Part shown: positions 32,331-43,504 of the stretch, piece by piece
Layout of the letters: each line of letters begins with the position of its first letter
Numbering within the stretch: position 1 is the stretch's first letter
DNA from: Reticulascus tulasneorum
Lineage: Eukaryota; Ascomycota; Sordariomycetes; Glomerellales; Reticulascaceae
DNA: 64,000 bases
Direction: 5' to 3'
Assembly (NCBI GenBank): GCA_001557505.1
Contig: LSAX01000007.1
Span: 992,001-1,056,000 of the forward strand
Position numbers and translations under genes: made by a program
Notes under the pieces: model-generated
The model's input: only the letters and a program-made list of their open reading frames with translations
Told to the model about the DNA's origin: nothing
The model's database searches: none

Positions 32331-35300
32331 TTATGTAGCGTTTATTCTCTCCATCTCGATGGTAAGGAATAGTGTTTCCTGAGGGTGATCATCTCTCGTA
32401 TCGACATCGACCTGGCCAGTCGCCAGTATCAAGTTTGCGATAGCCTCGTGTCCGGACTTGGCAGCCCACGATAGTGGTGTCCAACCCTGCCTGGAATCTT
32501 TTGTATTAACGTCGACCTGGCCAGTCGCCAGTAACAACTTTGCTATAGCCTCGTGTCCTTCGGAGGCAGCCCACGAGAGTGGCGTCCGACCCCACTGAGA
32601 ATCCTTTGTATCAATCTCGACCTGGCCAGTCGCCAGTAGTAACTTTACTATAGCCTCGTGTCCTTCCCAGGTAGCCCACGAGAGTGGCGTCCGACCCCAA
32701 TGAGTATCCCTTATATCAATCTCAGCCTGGCCAGTCGCCAGTAGCAACTTTGCTATAGCCTCGTTTCCTTTGGAGGCAGCCCGTGAGAGTGGGGTCCGAC
32801 CCCATTTAGAATCCTTTGTATTAACGTCGACCTGGCCAGTCGCCAGTAGCAACTTTGCTATAGCCTCGTGTCCTTCGGAGGCAGCCCACGAGAGTGGCGT
32901 CCGACCCCACTGAGAATCCTTTGTATCAATCTCGACCTGGCCAGTCGCTAGTAGCAACTTTACTATAGCCTCGTGTCCTTCCCAGGCAGCCCACGAGAGT
33001 GGGGTCCGACCCCATTTAGAATCCTTTGTATTAACGTCGACCTGGCCAGTCGCCAGTAGTAACTTTACTATAGCCTCGTGTCCTTTTTCGGCAGCTAGTG
33101 ATAGCGGCGTCCGACCCCGTGTATCCCTTTTATCGACCTCAACCTGGCCAGTCGCCAGTAACAGCTTTACTATAGTCTCGTGTCCTTTTGCAGCGGCATA
33201 AATCAGCGGTGTTCGCCCATAGTTATCTTCTGGGTCAGGAAAGATGCTACCAAGTAGGCTCTTTACTACGTTGGTAGCTCCGAAGCGCGCCACTAAGTGT
33301 ATACTAGTGAACTGGCTTGGAATATGTTGGCTATAACCCTTGTGTCCGAGCCACATCTCGGACAACAATAAGACCTGACTTGATGCCTCGACTTGGGCTT
33401 GTTTCTCAAGAAACTCTTCAACGCTTTTGCAGGTTGTCAACATTGCTCGAGCATGAAGCCCCCAATGACATGCCGCATACTCGTAGAGCTGGTGTAAGCG
33501 AAGCCGGTGCTCAAATTTGGCGTCCGTCTCGCAGTGTCCACTAGCAAAGACGTCGAATGAGAGGTATACGACACACGTAGTCGTTATGTCCTCTTCGCCG
33601 TTCGGAAACCAGCGAGCCTGCGTCCGCTGAAAGTACTCTTGCGTCGTATAATGGACTAGACGAATGACATTACTTTCATTGTCGACTGTGACTAATCCGG
33701 CACACACGGAAACCATTCTGTCAATTCTTGGGAGGCCATCTTCATGAAGATGAGAGTCGCTAATCCTAACAGCGGCTGCTTCCCGAAGTTCCAAAGTCGT
33801 TAATGGTCGTTTAGCTAGGGTGATCCATGATAAGACTGTCTTAGCAAGCTGCCGAAAGCCTGCCTTCTGCCCTTCGATTCTTTCCATGGCTCGATCATAC
33901 GCTTGATCTAATACTTCAAGCTTTTGGTCTTCATTTGAGCCTGGCTTCTGCTGCCGGAATTGCGTCAAAGCGTCTCTGACTTCTCTCGGTGTAGACTTGT
34001 CGTCGAGTGAGTTGAGGTATATTTGGGCTAAAAGAAACCTGCGAGGTCGTTAATTTTCATGATTGCCTTCCAAAATTAGTGACCACGTACATCCCATCGA
34101 CAGCGTTCGATATACTGGTCGTAATTTCATCCTGTAATTGCGGGCTCCACTCATCAAAGGAAGATAAATCTTCTATGTGATTGCAAACGTATCTCTTTAT
34201 GTCCCCCTCATCGGCACGAATCTCTATAGATTCCCCACCGTCGAACTTCTTGACAATTTCTGGAATAAACCTTGAGGTAGTAAAGAAATTTGATCCGCAC
34301 TTGGCTTGGAGTGCCAATATTTGGTTTAGAAATCTTGTCCGGGAACTCGAGTCTATTTCATCAATGGCGTCAACAATAATGAACACTTTCACATAAGACG
34401 CAGCCACTGAGTGGAGAGTATTCGAAATTTCGTCGGTTGACGGGTGGGTCCGCTTGCTCTTGTGTTTCTCGTAGAGAGACAACACAGCTTCTGGCAGGTG
34501 TTGTTTGCCTTGAGCCAGCTGTTTCAGCAGACTCGTAAGGAGCTTTTCGGCAGTCTGTTCGCTCTGTCGGCGAAAATTGCAATATAGATACGCAACGCCG
34601 ACACTCTCATCGTCTCCAAAACGAGCAGTAAGTTCGTTGACTACAGTCGATGTGAGAATCGTCTTTCCGGCTCCGGGAATCCCTGGGCAAAACAATGTCC
34701 GTTTCTCGCCGCTCGCCACCCATGTCCTAAACTCTGTCGAGTCCAAGAGCCATTGACCTGTTCCTGCTTGCCGAAGGCGGTAGTAATCATGTTGCTGAGG
34801 AGCATAATCCGTCGCCGCGAGCCAGCTGAGAATAGCGTTTCGTTCGTCGGATACTTTTCGGCTGTCTTGACGGACGAGCATGCCATTCAAAGTATACTGG
34901 ATTTGTTGCTGCTCCTGCCTACTTTCCTTAACTTCCCGGTGAGTATCTGCTGCTAGTGCAAGAGCATCGATAGCCATTAGGCTATTTAGAGTTGAGCATT
35001 GTCGATGGAGATTCTCCACTGCCTCTCGTGTCTTTCTGGCATGGAAAGCCCCTTTAAGTCGCTCCCATCCCGCTCGGTGACCAGTTACGCGCTTCTTCAT
35101 ATCTTCTAATACGCTTTCCAGACCAGCTTGGCAGGATGCCACCATCGCTTTGGTGTCTGTGTCTTGCACATCATCTCCAAGCTGCGAAAGCAAAGTGGAA
35201 TGACGGCCGCGAAACGCAGCCTCGAAGTTCTGGTTGAGGATTATGTTCGTGTTCGTCTCGGATAGGACTGTCTTCAGAGCTTGAAGCTCGGCCTTGAATG

Positions 35301-35415
35301 TCTTAGCATCGTCAGGCGCATCTTTCCAGTCCAGTCCAAACTGCACGCCGACTTGGATGATCTGCACCGCGACGCCGATGACGCCAATAATGCCGAATGG
35401 ATCAACCATTTGCAA
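32331..35415 (-). CDS. NACHT-ankyrin NLR-like STAND protein
   Basis: Two exons (35415-34091, 34038-32331) joined by a 52-nt intron give about 1010 residues. Residues 1-150 form an alpha-helical N-terminal domain of the fungal STAND type ([21 protein letters not shown]). The NACHT NTPase follows, with Walker A GIPGAGKT (245-252) and Walker [13 protein letters not shown] (344-355), then a winged-helix-like region ending in [10 protein letters not shown]. The C-terminus has nine or so ankyrin repeats of 34-35 residues, built on [33 protein letters not shown], several nearly identical. Fungal NLRs of this kind sense ligands through the repeats and can trigger incompatibility or defence-like cell death. 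The protein ends shortly after the last repeat. No transmembrane segment is seen. Confidence 0.88.
32380..33220 (-). repeat. Ankyrin-coding tandem repeat array (about 105-bp units)
   Basis: Within the NLR gene, units of about 105 bp repeat in tandem, each with the same core for KLLLATGQV. Units 3-4 and 6-7 are closer to each other than to their neighbours, giving a three-unit (about 315 bp) higher-order period. Such arrays are known to change copy number by unequal exchange. Confidence 0.8.
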
Positions 35416-36442
35416 AATCAGAGAATCATGAGGGCAAATTCATGGAAATCATTTTGATGGAAGAAAGTTGGAAACCGATATTCATCAGAGCATCGTCACG
35501 ACCTGCTCACTTCAAGTGATGGCACGGCAGCCGCAGCGCCCCCACCGCCATGCCTTGGCAGAAGTGCATGTACGGCCAATTGCATTGCAAGCCGTTTGGA
35601 GCCCCTGCATCACCAACACCTATCGAAGCTGTACCAAAGCTGCTGGTCTTCAAATGGTCGAACGCAGAGTAGGACTCTTCGATCCTCGTGAAGTGAAAGT
35701 AAAGAGAGGACATTAATACACGTGTATCTACGCGTAATAACTGGAAGCAAGCATTAAGGTGTGACTAGCCTGAGATCATCCATGAGACGAGGACGCCGCA
35801 AGCTAGCCGCTCTATCATTGCTGATAGTGTGTGTGCGCCAATGCGTCTTCAACGACGCCAATTTTGCACGCGACTGCAACAATACTGGGGGTTCGACCTC
35901 CACAATTCAAAGTTCGATCGAAGACGCGCAAGACTCAGAGTTGCGGGCTTCCAGATACTGCAGAACCCAAGCACGTGTGGCATCCAATTACACCTCGGTG
36001 AGCACAATCAGGCAAGAGGGGCATCGCTTGTTGCTAGCGCGGTGGCTGAGAGCCATCCCAACCGCGAGCCCAAACCCCTCTTGGCCCTGCACCCTATATA
36101 CGCCTACACCATCTTGGATTTCATTGTTCCTGGTTGGCCTAAACTTCTAACGCTCGGCGGGGTCGACATGTGCCTGGATGCAAGTTTATCGCCCTGCCAC
36201 CCATCGAGTCACCCCGCGGAACGATGGCCTGCCTAGGACTTATTCCACATTCCCCAGCCGTATGCACCCGAGCACCTTGACGTTATGACGATTGGGGGGA
36301 CCCGATGTTGGATACTTAAGTCGGGCAAGGCAGGCTGCGAGAAAGCAGAGGCTCAAATTCCATTCCATCATCATGAAGACTCTCGTTGGTCTATTTGCTT
36401 GCACTACACTGCCCGTCCCCACTTCTTTGCTGGACAGAAACT
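35416..36442. other. Intergenic, divergent promoters
   Basis: This region lies between the divergently transcribed ankyrin NLR and a membrane-protein gene. Overlapping short frames on both strands (35468-36236) have no domain. No repeat seen. Confidence 0.5.
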
Positions 36443-38677
36443 ATGCCCGTCGCGGCTTTCAACCAGGATGATTTGAGCACCACCTCCACAGCCCAGGAGC
36501 TGCCTATTTTGATACTCCCGGACCCCGAGTTCGAACTTGAGATCGACCCCAAGGCCGTGCCCACTCAAGCCCAGGCCCAGCCGGAGCCGACTTTGACCCC
36601 GGCGTCCGAAGACTGCGTTTCTCCTCTTTCATCGCCGACCAAATGCGTGATTCGAGATGTAAGGCCAGCGGAGGGCTGGCATTCGCGCAAGTCGAGCCTC
36701 TCGACGTACATCTTATCTCGCGAGAAGGGCACTATACCCGAGTTCCGTCCTCACCCCATTAATCAATGGAAATCCCCGATATTGATGCTCAGCTTCTTTG
36801 CTTTGGGGCTGGGCATGTCCATTGGTCATGTCGTGTTCTACGTGAAGTTGGAGGGGGATATTGTCGGCAATGAGTATGATCAGGAGAGCAATATTCGGTA
36901 TGTTCACTACCATAACCCAATCCTTATTTCAGAATTGTAGACTGACCCGACCCCAGCATTGGAACTGCTCTTGCGTTCCTGTCGCAGATTGCCTTGACCG
37001 CAAGTGTATGGCTTGCCTATACACAGTGGCTGTGGCGTTCTGTCAAGAAGACCGAGATGAGCGTCAAAGGCCTCAACGCCGCCTTCGCTGCCGACACATC
37101 TGTGTTCTCGTTGCTCAACCTGGAGTTGCTGCGGAAGTTCAAGGTGGGATCCATCATGGCCTTTTTCGCCTGGTGTCTTCTCCTCCCTCCCTTCTTCACG
37201 CCGGCCACGCTGTTCATATACCCAAGCACGAATGAGGCGCAGAGCCAGGAGATGGTGCCACGTCTCGCCATTTCGAACAGCAACGAAGGGAGGCGATTCG
37301 CCTACTCGCCGCCGACCAAACGGGGCACCACTCGTGGCATGGATGACGGTAGTAGAACGTTCACCGGACCGAGGACCATTTTGAGTCTGCTGTCAACGGC
37401 CACGGCATCGCTGGGTGAGATCTTGCCCATCAAGGCTCCGCATAACCACTCGAGCTACGATCTCGAGTTCCCGGGACCAATCGTTAGATGCGAGGACGCG
37501 AACGAGACTACCGCCGCGCTGATCGACTACTTCCTCGCAGAGAAGATGAGCGTCAAGATCGGCACGGCCCAAGAAACCAAAAACGCTTACTTCTCCTTCG
37601 TGCCCGTCTACAACGCAACCGGCTCGTTGACCGCCGTCGCCAAGCCGCGCAACCAAGCGCCATCCCGCGCCGAGAACCAGCTCTGGATGACCTTCACCCG
37701 CTACCTTCTCGATTCCAATGGACAGAGGACGAAGAACGCCCAGCGGCACCGCCAGGTCTGCACTCTCTTCAACGCAACCTACCACATCTCCCTGTCCTGG
37801 GACCACGGCTACCAGATCGTAAACGGCAGCACGACGGTCCTCAACGAAGTGTCCTTCCCCGTGACGGACCCGGACCGCGATTCCGACATGTCGCAGCACG
37901 CATACGCGGCCTTCATGTGGGTGCTTTCAGACCAGCTCGTCGGCTCGCTGTCGTGGTACGAGGAGCCGCACGGGGCGAACCCGGAGAATGCATCGTCGGC
38001 GGCGCAGTTTGGCGTGATCGATACCCCGGTCCAGCATAACTCTCTGCTGGGGAGCGATGACCTGGATCCGTTTTTCGATTACTCGCTTGAGCTGTATGCG
38101 TTTGACTCCATGGAGAATGGGCGGTGGGGAGACCAGCGCCTACAGGATAAGAATTTGGCAAGGAACCGCACGCTGGCGGAGCTGGTGGAGGAGTTGAGTT
38201 TCAATACTACGGTTAGCTTGTTGCATAACGAGCTGTTGACGTAAGTCTACCCACTTGCTCTCCCTCATTCTCTAGTTCCTTTCCTCTATTGGCTTGGGAG
38301 ATGTGTACATCGAGTTGAATATGGCAATCTTTGCTAACGAATGCAGGCACGATATTTCGACTACCGTCCTGCGAGTCGACGATGTAAATCGCTACGGCTA
38401 CCTCCCTCCCGGCCTCTTCATCCCATACGTGCTAGCGAACCTCTTCACGCTGGCGGCAATCCTGCTCGGCTGCGTGTCGTACAAGCGCCACGGCGTGCTG
38501 CCCGGCAAGGGGTTCTCCGATATAGCGATGGCGTCGCGGGATCCGGAGATCGTGGTCGCGTTGCGGGAGCGGAGGGGCTCGTTGAAGGTGGAGGTAAATA
38601 ATGGGGAGCCGGTGTTCCGGTCTAGCAGTTTGGCTGTAGATAACGGTGATGCTGGAAGGAGGAAAGCCAGTGGGTGA
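36443..38677 (+). CDS. Large fungal integral membrane protein (annotated elsewhere as formylmethionine deformylase-like)
   Basis: Three exons (36443-36897, 36957-38240, 38347-38677) give 689 residues. The first 110 residues are acidic and Pro-rich. Four hydrophobic helices follow the pattern of this fungal family: ILMLSFFALGLGMSIGHVVF, IGTALAFLSQIALTASVWLAY, VGSIMAFFAWCLLLPPFFTP, and, after a large loop, LFIPYVLANLFTLAAILLGC. The loop of about 390 residues carries many N-glycosylation sequons (NHS, NET, NAT, NGS, NTT) and is therefore probably luminal or extracellular. The end is a short cytosolic tail. The deformylase name used in databases is not supported by any catalytic motif I can see. 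Function is unknown. Confidence 0.8.
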
Positions 38678-38756
38678 TTGTATATTTGCTTTTGTATAAA
38701 GATGTGTATAGACGGACTGTGTACAAAGAATTCATTGTTTATATTGATGGACAGGT

Positions 38757-40611
38757 TTACCATTCCAAGATAATACTATCCCACATGAAGCCATGCCACG
38801 TCGAGTTCCGCGTCATCTCAAAACGCACCGTATTCTCCCCCTCCCTCAGCAGCCCGCCGTCCACCGCAAACTCGAGGTACCGCCACTCGCCTGCCGTCGT
38901 GGCACTGCGGTACAGACCTGGATCATTCAGCAGGCCGGGCACGCCGCTCGTCATGTTCCCCACGACCTGGTTATTTGCCCAGATGACGCTGCTGGAGCCG
39001 GTCGAATACGCCGCCAGCGAGACAATCAGAGTCGCAGAGCTAGGCTTCGGGGAGGGGAGCTCCTTGATCTTGAAGCTGATGGTCCAGTTGCCTCGATATG
39101 TTTGACCGAAACACCAGTCGCTCGGATGCGAGCAGCCGACGCGATAGAGGATATTCGCAGGGCAGTTGGAGACTAGACCGTGGGTGTAAGGCGCGCCGCC
39201 GTAGGCGAAGCCGAGAGAGGTGCGGTCGAAGTCGCCGACTTGGAAGAGCTTGGTCTTCGTTGAGATAGCCCATGTTAGTTTTCCCGTGTCTGTGGCCTTG
39301 TCCTTGGAGACGGCAACATCGTTTTTCAGAAACGAGGTGCTCACGTCTGCGATCAAGCTGCCGTTTGACCAGGCTTGCAAGCCGTAGGTCGCAGCTCGGA
39401 CGTTCTCGAACGCGAAGTTGCCGGACTCATCGGCGTAGCCGGTGTAGTAGTAGTCCGAACCCATGTCGAGCGCTGTCTTGTTTGGATGGTTGTCGCCGAG
39501 GAAGACGGCGGCGTAAGAAGCGGGGCGGCCGTCAGAGAGGATGAGCTGGCCCTTGACGCTGCCGCGGGAGTGGTAGGCTGCATCTTCGAGCCAGGAGTAT
39601 GGCCAGCTTGCGAATTCGGTCTCGGCACGAGCTTCCGCATCTTCCTTTGACCCGTCGTTCTGGTACACGGGCGTTAGAGGGAATATAACGGAGCGTGGAG
39701 GGAACTTACCAGATACCAGAGCCAGGGTCCCCACATCTTGCCATCGGAGAAGACGTCGACTGCAGATACTTGGAAGTGTGTGCCGTGGATCATGTTTAGC
39801 TGTACAGCATCACCAGTGGCAGATTCTCGATGGACCTATGCCTGTTAGGGGTGCTTCTTTGGTTGATATATGGTCGCTTACCATCAGCTCCTGCTTCAAG
39901 TGGTTCCCGTTGTAGTAGTCCTTGCCAGCATTGATATACCAACTTCCATATCCCTCGCCATATACACCGTAATACGTCTGCGTCCGGATCCAGCTCGTAA
40001 AGTCATATTTGGTGATATAGCCGCTCCCATCCGGCTTCGACCACGTCTCGTCCTGGACCTTATTCTCGAGTAGATAATCATTCAGCGGCGGAAGATTCTC
40101 ATCTCGAAGATCGGTCTTTCCTTTTGGGAAAGTCGTGTTGTCCAGCCGCCAGAGCGTGCGGAACTCGCCCAGCGTGGGCAGGGCATGATTCACAAAGTAT
40201 TGATACGCGCCAGCTAGACCTGAGAAGATGACCCAGTGCATGTCCCCCTCGGCTGCAGTGAACTTGACATCGATATATGAGCTGCCTTGGTATGAACCGG
40301 TCTTGGATATGCTAGCCGATGTCCAGTTGAGATCATTCGCAGCGCCATCTGGGAAACGTTAGCTCGTGGGTTGAAACGGGAAAATCACGCCTACTGTAGC
40401 TGACGTAGTGTCCAACTGCATTGCCAACGCAGTCATGGCCTTTGTAGTACAGCTTGACACCGTACTTCAGGCCCTGGGTCATGTTCCAGACATCGTTGCC
40501 GATGATCCAAGTCTGGTTGTCAACCTGGGTTAAGAAGGGCTCCGTCTGAGCTAGCGCCGCAGTCGCGGTAGTCGCCAGAAGAGACACTAACGAAAGCAGA
40601 AAGCTCTTCAT
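38757..40611 (-). CDS. Secreted rhamnogalacturonan lyase (PL4, RglB-like)
   Basis: Four exons (40611-40395, 40348-39882, 39835-39710, 39659-38757) give 570 residues with a signal peptide (MKSFLLSLVSLLATTATAALA). The N-terminal sandwich has FLTQVDNQTWIIGNDVWNMT and GAYQYFVNHALPTLGEFRTLWRL in two parts; the FnIII-like middle starts at GSVKGQLILSDGRPASYAAVFLG; and the C-terminal jelly roll carries RGNWTISFKIKELP and ends TWHGFMWDSIILEW. This order is that of polysaccharide lyase family 4, which cleaves the rhamnose-galacturonic acid backbone of pectin by beta-elimination. The enzyme is secreted and indicates growth on plant material. A second in-frame ATG upstream (40641) would bury the signal peptide, so 40611 is preferred. 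At 570 residues it is somewhat shorter than typical RglB proteins. Confidence 0.86.
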
Positions 40612-40683
40612 CTTTACTCTCTGTACTTCAAATGTGTCCAATCCATTCCGTGGGCTCGACCTCTTGGCGCTACCTACCAGCTC

Positions 40684-40690
40684 TTTATAA
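40684..40690 (-). promoter_or_regulatory. TATA box of rhamnogalacturonan lyase gene
   Basis: TTATAAA on the minus strand, about 75 bases upstream of the ATG. A clear TATA box is usual for inducible secreted-enzyme genes. The call rests on motif and spacing. Confidence 0.5.
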
Positions 40691-41411
40691 GTCGAACATC
40701 ATCTCGACCAGGTAAATCCTCCGGACAAATTTCCTCTTGCGCGTTTTGCCGCGATCAGTAGACGAAGCTACCCCTCGTGATCCATAGCTAATTTCTGTAC
40801 TCCCGCCTTGAGATCGCACCGGCAGTGGAGCAAACTGCCGTAGACCGTGTTCCCCGCATGGAATGGCGGGTCGTGATATGTGGAATTATGCGTCGTCATT
40901 CTCGATGGCACTTCAATTTGAGGCTACTTGGAGATCGACACATGGGGGTGGCTTTCTTCCCCAACTTCGGTGTAATGAGAGTACCGAGACTAGCCCGACC
41001 ACATCACCAGGATTCTGTGCGTTTTTAGAATATACTATTGTGTAGGAGAATGTTGTCGTCATACCGAAAACGGGCGTTGCGTACTCAACGCGATGCGCAC
41101 CACTGTACCTATGCACATGACTCTTGCTGAGAAACATGCAGAAGGTCAGGCTACGAGCACTTGTAAGGCGGCTTAATTACGCTTACCTCAATTAAAAGGG
41201 CTACTGTCAAGCTTGTCCTTGCTTTGCAAATCTGGTTATAGTACAATACGGCATTCTCGTGCCTTCATTAGATCGCAAGATATATGGAAATCATCTATGT
41301 AAGTCCTCAGTTCTTGAGGAGCATTTAGTAGATAGGCAATTCTTGCTCTATCATTCTGCTCTATTAACCTCGGTATTAACAACAGTTCGCGCACGCTTGG
41401 GAGAACGTCAT
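40691..41411. other. Intergenic
   Basis: Promoter of the lyase and 3' flank of the TMEM53-like gene. No open frame with support and no repeat. Confidence 0.5.
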
Positions 41412-42404
41412 TTACGCCTCGGCCATAGCCGCCTTCCAACTCCGCTCAACAGCCCCCCAGTACCGCTCGGGATGCAGCTTCATATGGCCGACATGATTCG
41501 ACTTCTCGAACAGCACCGTTTCCGCCTCGTAGCCCTCCTTTCTAGAATTGGCGGCGTTATCCTCGATGTCGTGCCAGGATATGATGTCGTCCTCCTTGGA
41601 ATACAGGTAGAGCCTCCTCGCGCTGAGGGAGCACAGGCCGGGGTCGAGCACGGTGCCGACGCTGATGACGGCGGCGCTGGGCATGCCGCGCAGCCACTCG
41701 AAGGCGTGGTTGAGGCTCAGCATGGCCATGAAGAGCATCTGGGAGATGAAGAAGGGCCAGGGGAACCAGGAGCCCAGGCCGATGGCCATGGCGCGGGACC
41801 ACTTGACCACGTTGGTGCGGAAGTGCGTGCTGCCGGGTGTGGAGTCCAAGACGAGCAGGTGGTGCGGGAAGGGCCGGCTGGTGCCGTTGCCCGGGTAGAG
41901 GGTGCGGTAGGCATGCATGGTGGATGCGAAGTTGATGCCGCCCGTGTTGGACATGACGTGGACGAGGATGCGCTCGCGGGAGTGATCCTCCCGGCTCTCG
42001 GGCGACCCCTTGGCTCCGAAGACGGCTTCGATGACGGGTATCATGGCTTTGGCGCGGCGCTCGGGGCTGTGAGTGAGGGCGTTTATCATTGGGGACAGCA
42101 CGACCACCGTCTTGGCGCGCTTGTAAAGCGCCTGGTAGCCGGTGGTGTACTTTGTGATGTGCTTGGGCAGGCTGTCTCCCCACCCGTAGATGATGAGCGT
42201 GGTCGGCTCATCTGGCAGCGGCGGCTCGGCGTCCGCGTCCGCCTCCTTGACGAAGACCTGGTCGCTGACTGCTGTGTAGCCAGGGAAGTGCTGCGGCCTG
42301 CTCTTGTCCTTGTTGATTCCCATCTTGTCCCTTGGTGCCAGTGAAAGTGAATGTGCCAACTGCCGATTGAGTGACGAGGACTGCAAGGAGATGGTGCCCG
42401 CCAT
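41412..42404 (-). CDS. TMEM53/DUF829 (PaxU-like) alpha/beta-hydrolase-fold protein
   Basis: A single exon of 330 codons from ATG 42404. Motifs of the DUF829/TMEM53 family are clear: EPTTLIIYGWGDSLPKHITKY, then AKTVVVLSP, then ILVHVMSNTGG, then LLVLDSTPG, then LYLYSKEDDIISWHDIEDNA and the ending FEKSNHVGHMKLHPERYW. The known family includes animal TMEM53 and the fungal indole-diterpene cluster protein PaxU. The fold resembles an alpha/beta hydrolase; Ser in HVMSNTGG, Asp in SKEDDI and His in SNHVGH sit where a catalytic triad would be. A hydrophobic segment (WFPWPFFISQMLFMAML) could associate with membrane. Substrate is unknown. An upstream GTG extension would overlap the TATA-like element. 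Confidence 0.84.
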   Translation of the reverse strand: MAGTISLQSSSLNRQLAHSLSLAPRDKMGINKDKSRPQHFPGYTAVSDQVFVKEADADAEPPLPDEPTTLIIYGWGDSLPKHITKYTTGYQALYKRAKTVVVLSPMINALTHSPERRAKAMIPVIEAVFGAKGSPESREDHSRERILVHVMSNTGGINFASTMHAYRTLYPGNGTSRPFPHHLLVLDSTPGSTHFRTNVVKWSRAMAIGLGSWFPWPFFISQMLFMAMLSLNHAFEWLRGMPSAAVISVGTVLDPGLCSLSARRLYLYSKEDDIISWHDIEDNAANSRKEGYEAETVLFEKSNHVGHMKLHPERYWGAVERSWKAAMAEA

Positions 42405-42434
42405 GTTTGCGGCCGCGGGCGAAGAGAGCAAATA

Positions 42435-42443
42435 CCTTATATA
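42435..42443 (-). promoter_or_regulatory. TATA-like element of TMEM53-like gene
   Basis: TATATAAGG on the minus strand, about 31-39 bases before the ATG. Confidence 0.4.
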
Positions 42444-42949
42444 CCACACACCCCGGTCGGCGAGTTTGACGACGACGCGCTATCTAGGAAACAACTCACC
42501 GGCCCTACAGTACTAGGCAGGCTGGGGTGGTTCTGATTCGCAATGCGGAAAGGGTCAGCGGGGATATGTAAGTAAAGGTCCACAATATGCGAGTGCGAAA
42601 CAAAGAATTTAAATTTCTGGGATTAGTAACTTAGTCCGTACGCCGCCCCATACCAATCCACCGGAGCCTCGGCTCAAATCATTGCAGACACGACTCCCAT
42701 TTGCTCCCAACATCCTGATCCCAGTCCGACACGACCGCCCAACAGATTTTGAGATTTTCGGCGACAAAACTACGGACAAACAGCCAAATAGGCAACGAAG
42801 CCACAAAGTCGCCGAGATTCATTCAATGAAACCTTCACATGCTGCTCGGTATCGGGTGCCGAGCCGAAGTCACGCGCAGCTCCCGGGCGTCAAACTGTGG
42901 AACGGGCCCTGATGAGAACTCTAAGCAGGCATCCTGCATGCCGCCTTAC
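42444..42949. other. Intergenic
   Basis: Upstream flank of the TMEM53-like gene up to the first copy of the dispersed direct repeat. No gene seen. Confidence 0.45.
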
Positions 42950-43095
42950 CAATAAATCTGACGAATCTGGTCGCCATCGAGACCCCCAAAATTAGATGCT
43001 TTCTAACTGCAGCGTGGCTAATGCTTAGCGTGACAGGACGTCACTCAAAAAGGTGGAGCGGGATGACGAACAAGCTGGGACTCATAGCAGTGTCC
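42950..43095 (+). repeat. Module-flanking direct repeat, left copy
   Basis: About 146 bp that recurs in the same orientation at 51770-51910. The first 31 bases are identical in both copies (they begin CAATAAATCTGACGAATCTG); a 17-base block (ATGCTTTCTAACTGCAG) and the block GACAGGACGTCACT are also identical, and the rest differs by scattered substitutions and small gaps. It lies about 410 bp beyond the 3' end of the NACHT-WD40 gene. Confidence 0.85.
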
Positions 43096-43504
43096 TTATG
43101 GTGCTACAATGCACCTGTGTTTCCCAGCTAAGTTATCGCTGGCCGCATTGCCCATCCCTGTCGCTGCTGATCCGTAGACAGCAAGTAATGCTGCCACCAC
43201 CACCAAGCATACTTCGAGCAGAATCGGAAGTCTGAAGAGAGTCACTACTCGTCATGTCGCTCCGCTGCTGCTGTCTGTTGAAAGAATAAAGGGGCGAAAG
43301 CTCATTATGTTCTAGCATATTGCTAATCTTTGACTTGTTGACTTTCGCACCATCATGCTCGGGGAGCTGGTTTGAATTTGCTCGAACATGTCGATTGAGC
43401 TCGTTTCCCGGTTCCAACTGTAGTATGCTCCTCGGGTTTTTGAAACCAACATTACCTTTGTTAGAAATGGGACTCCTGTCAGCTCTCGTTGGTGATTTCA
43501 AGTG
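43096..43504. other. 3' flank of NACHT-WD40 gene
   Basis: A minus-strand frame (43133-43501) continues just past the NLR stop codon but has no motif. Probably the 3' UTR. Confidence 0.4.

Noticed and set aside
32380..33220. CRISPR-like regular repeats
   Set aside because: The units are about 105 bp, contiguous and coding for ankyrin repeats in a eukaryotic gene; there are no spacers.
41259..42344. Long plus-strand open frame (361 codons) antisense to the TMEM53-like gene
   Set aside because: It is the shadow of a GC-rich coding strand; the minus-strand frame has clear family motifs, while this one has none.
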